DNA of 64,000 bases from Flaccisagitta enflata (lineage: Eukaryota > Chaetognatha > Sagittoidea > Aphragmophora), in assembly GCA_965153355.1 (NCBI GenBank), contig OZ231128.1, positions 124,001-188,000 on the forward strand, in the 5' to 3' direction. Positions 63,381-64,000 of the stretch are shown here, piece by piece. Every line of letters starts with the position of its first letter. Position 1 is the first letter of the stretch. The notes under the pieces were generated by a model. It did no database searches and was not told the origin of the DNA. It saw nothing but the letters and a program-made list of their open reading frames with translations. A program made the position numbers and the translations under genes.

Positions 63381-64000
<620 letters not shown>

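Overview
The window is eukaryotic, repeat-dominated and almost gene-free. It carries spliced gene structure, very large microsatellite tracts (GA/CT, CTTT, CTT, GTT, GGT, GTCT, CA) and many short non-autonomous DNA transposons. The only clear gene has a protostome-type (multiple cysteine cluster) Toll ectodomain. Together with the extreme microsatellite load this suggests a marine invertebrate, perhaps a crustacean. That assignment is an inference of low confidence; nothing here fixes the species. There is no bacterial, organellar or viral gene set.

The important locus lies at 9444-16285 on the minus strand. My spliced model has three exons: a signal-peptide exon (16183-16285), a very long exon (11289-15400) and a short last exon (9444-9608). 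Both introns have recognisable GT..AG borders and matching phases. The predicted protein runs: signal peptide, leucine-rich repeats, LRRCT-LRRNT cysteine cluster, more LRRs, second LRRCT, transmembrane helix, N-lobe-truncated pseudokinase with a DFD motif, KEN ribonuclease domain with the catalytic Tyr/Arg/Asn/His all present, and a C-terminal ubiquitin/SUMO-like domain split across the last intron. It is in effect a Toll receptor whose TIR domain is replaced by the cytosolic half of IRE1/RNase L. I know of no described protein with this combination, and it is my candidate for the undescribed system. One in-frame TGA (14481-14483) interrupts the otherwise continuous LRR reading frame. It could be a null allele or pseudogene, an assembly error, stop-codon readthrough or recoding, or lie inside a small retained intron.

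Around the gene, 1-9400 holds microsatellites, a 514-bp long-TIR Mutator-like element (2537-3050), a TA-flanked Tc1/mariner-like MITE (7786-8385) and copies of several interspersed families. Intron 2 holds a decayed Tc1-like transposase and an inverted-repeat element. The stretch 16400-33700 is microsatellite and repeat land, with a composite element at 25410-27069 and a MITE at 27638-27976. A possible orphan terminal exon lies at 33967-34366 on the minus strand. From 34500 to 64000 there are only repeats: hAT-like, Tc1/mariner-like and other foldback MITEs, segmental duplications, minisatellites and very long simple-sequence tracts, ending in about 620 bp of GA then CA repeats.

I recognise at least six interspersed repeat families, named here A-F. 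A has terminal GTCGCG..CGCGAC ends around a GTCC/GGTC-rich core. B and C share GGGCAGCGGCCCC hairpin arms and a GGGCAACGGGTACCGCTGACCA-like tail but carry different minisatellite cores. D has GGGCGTTTCTAGT ends around a CGCTCACT-rich core. E carries a hairpin whose stem covaries between copies. F is found in intron 1 and near 2 kb. Most long open frames in the window are simple-repeat artefacts and were not annotated.
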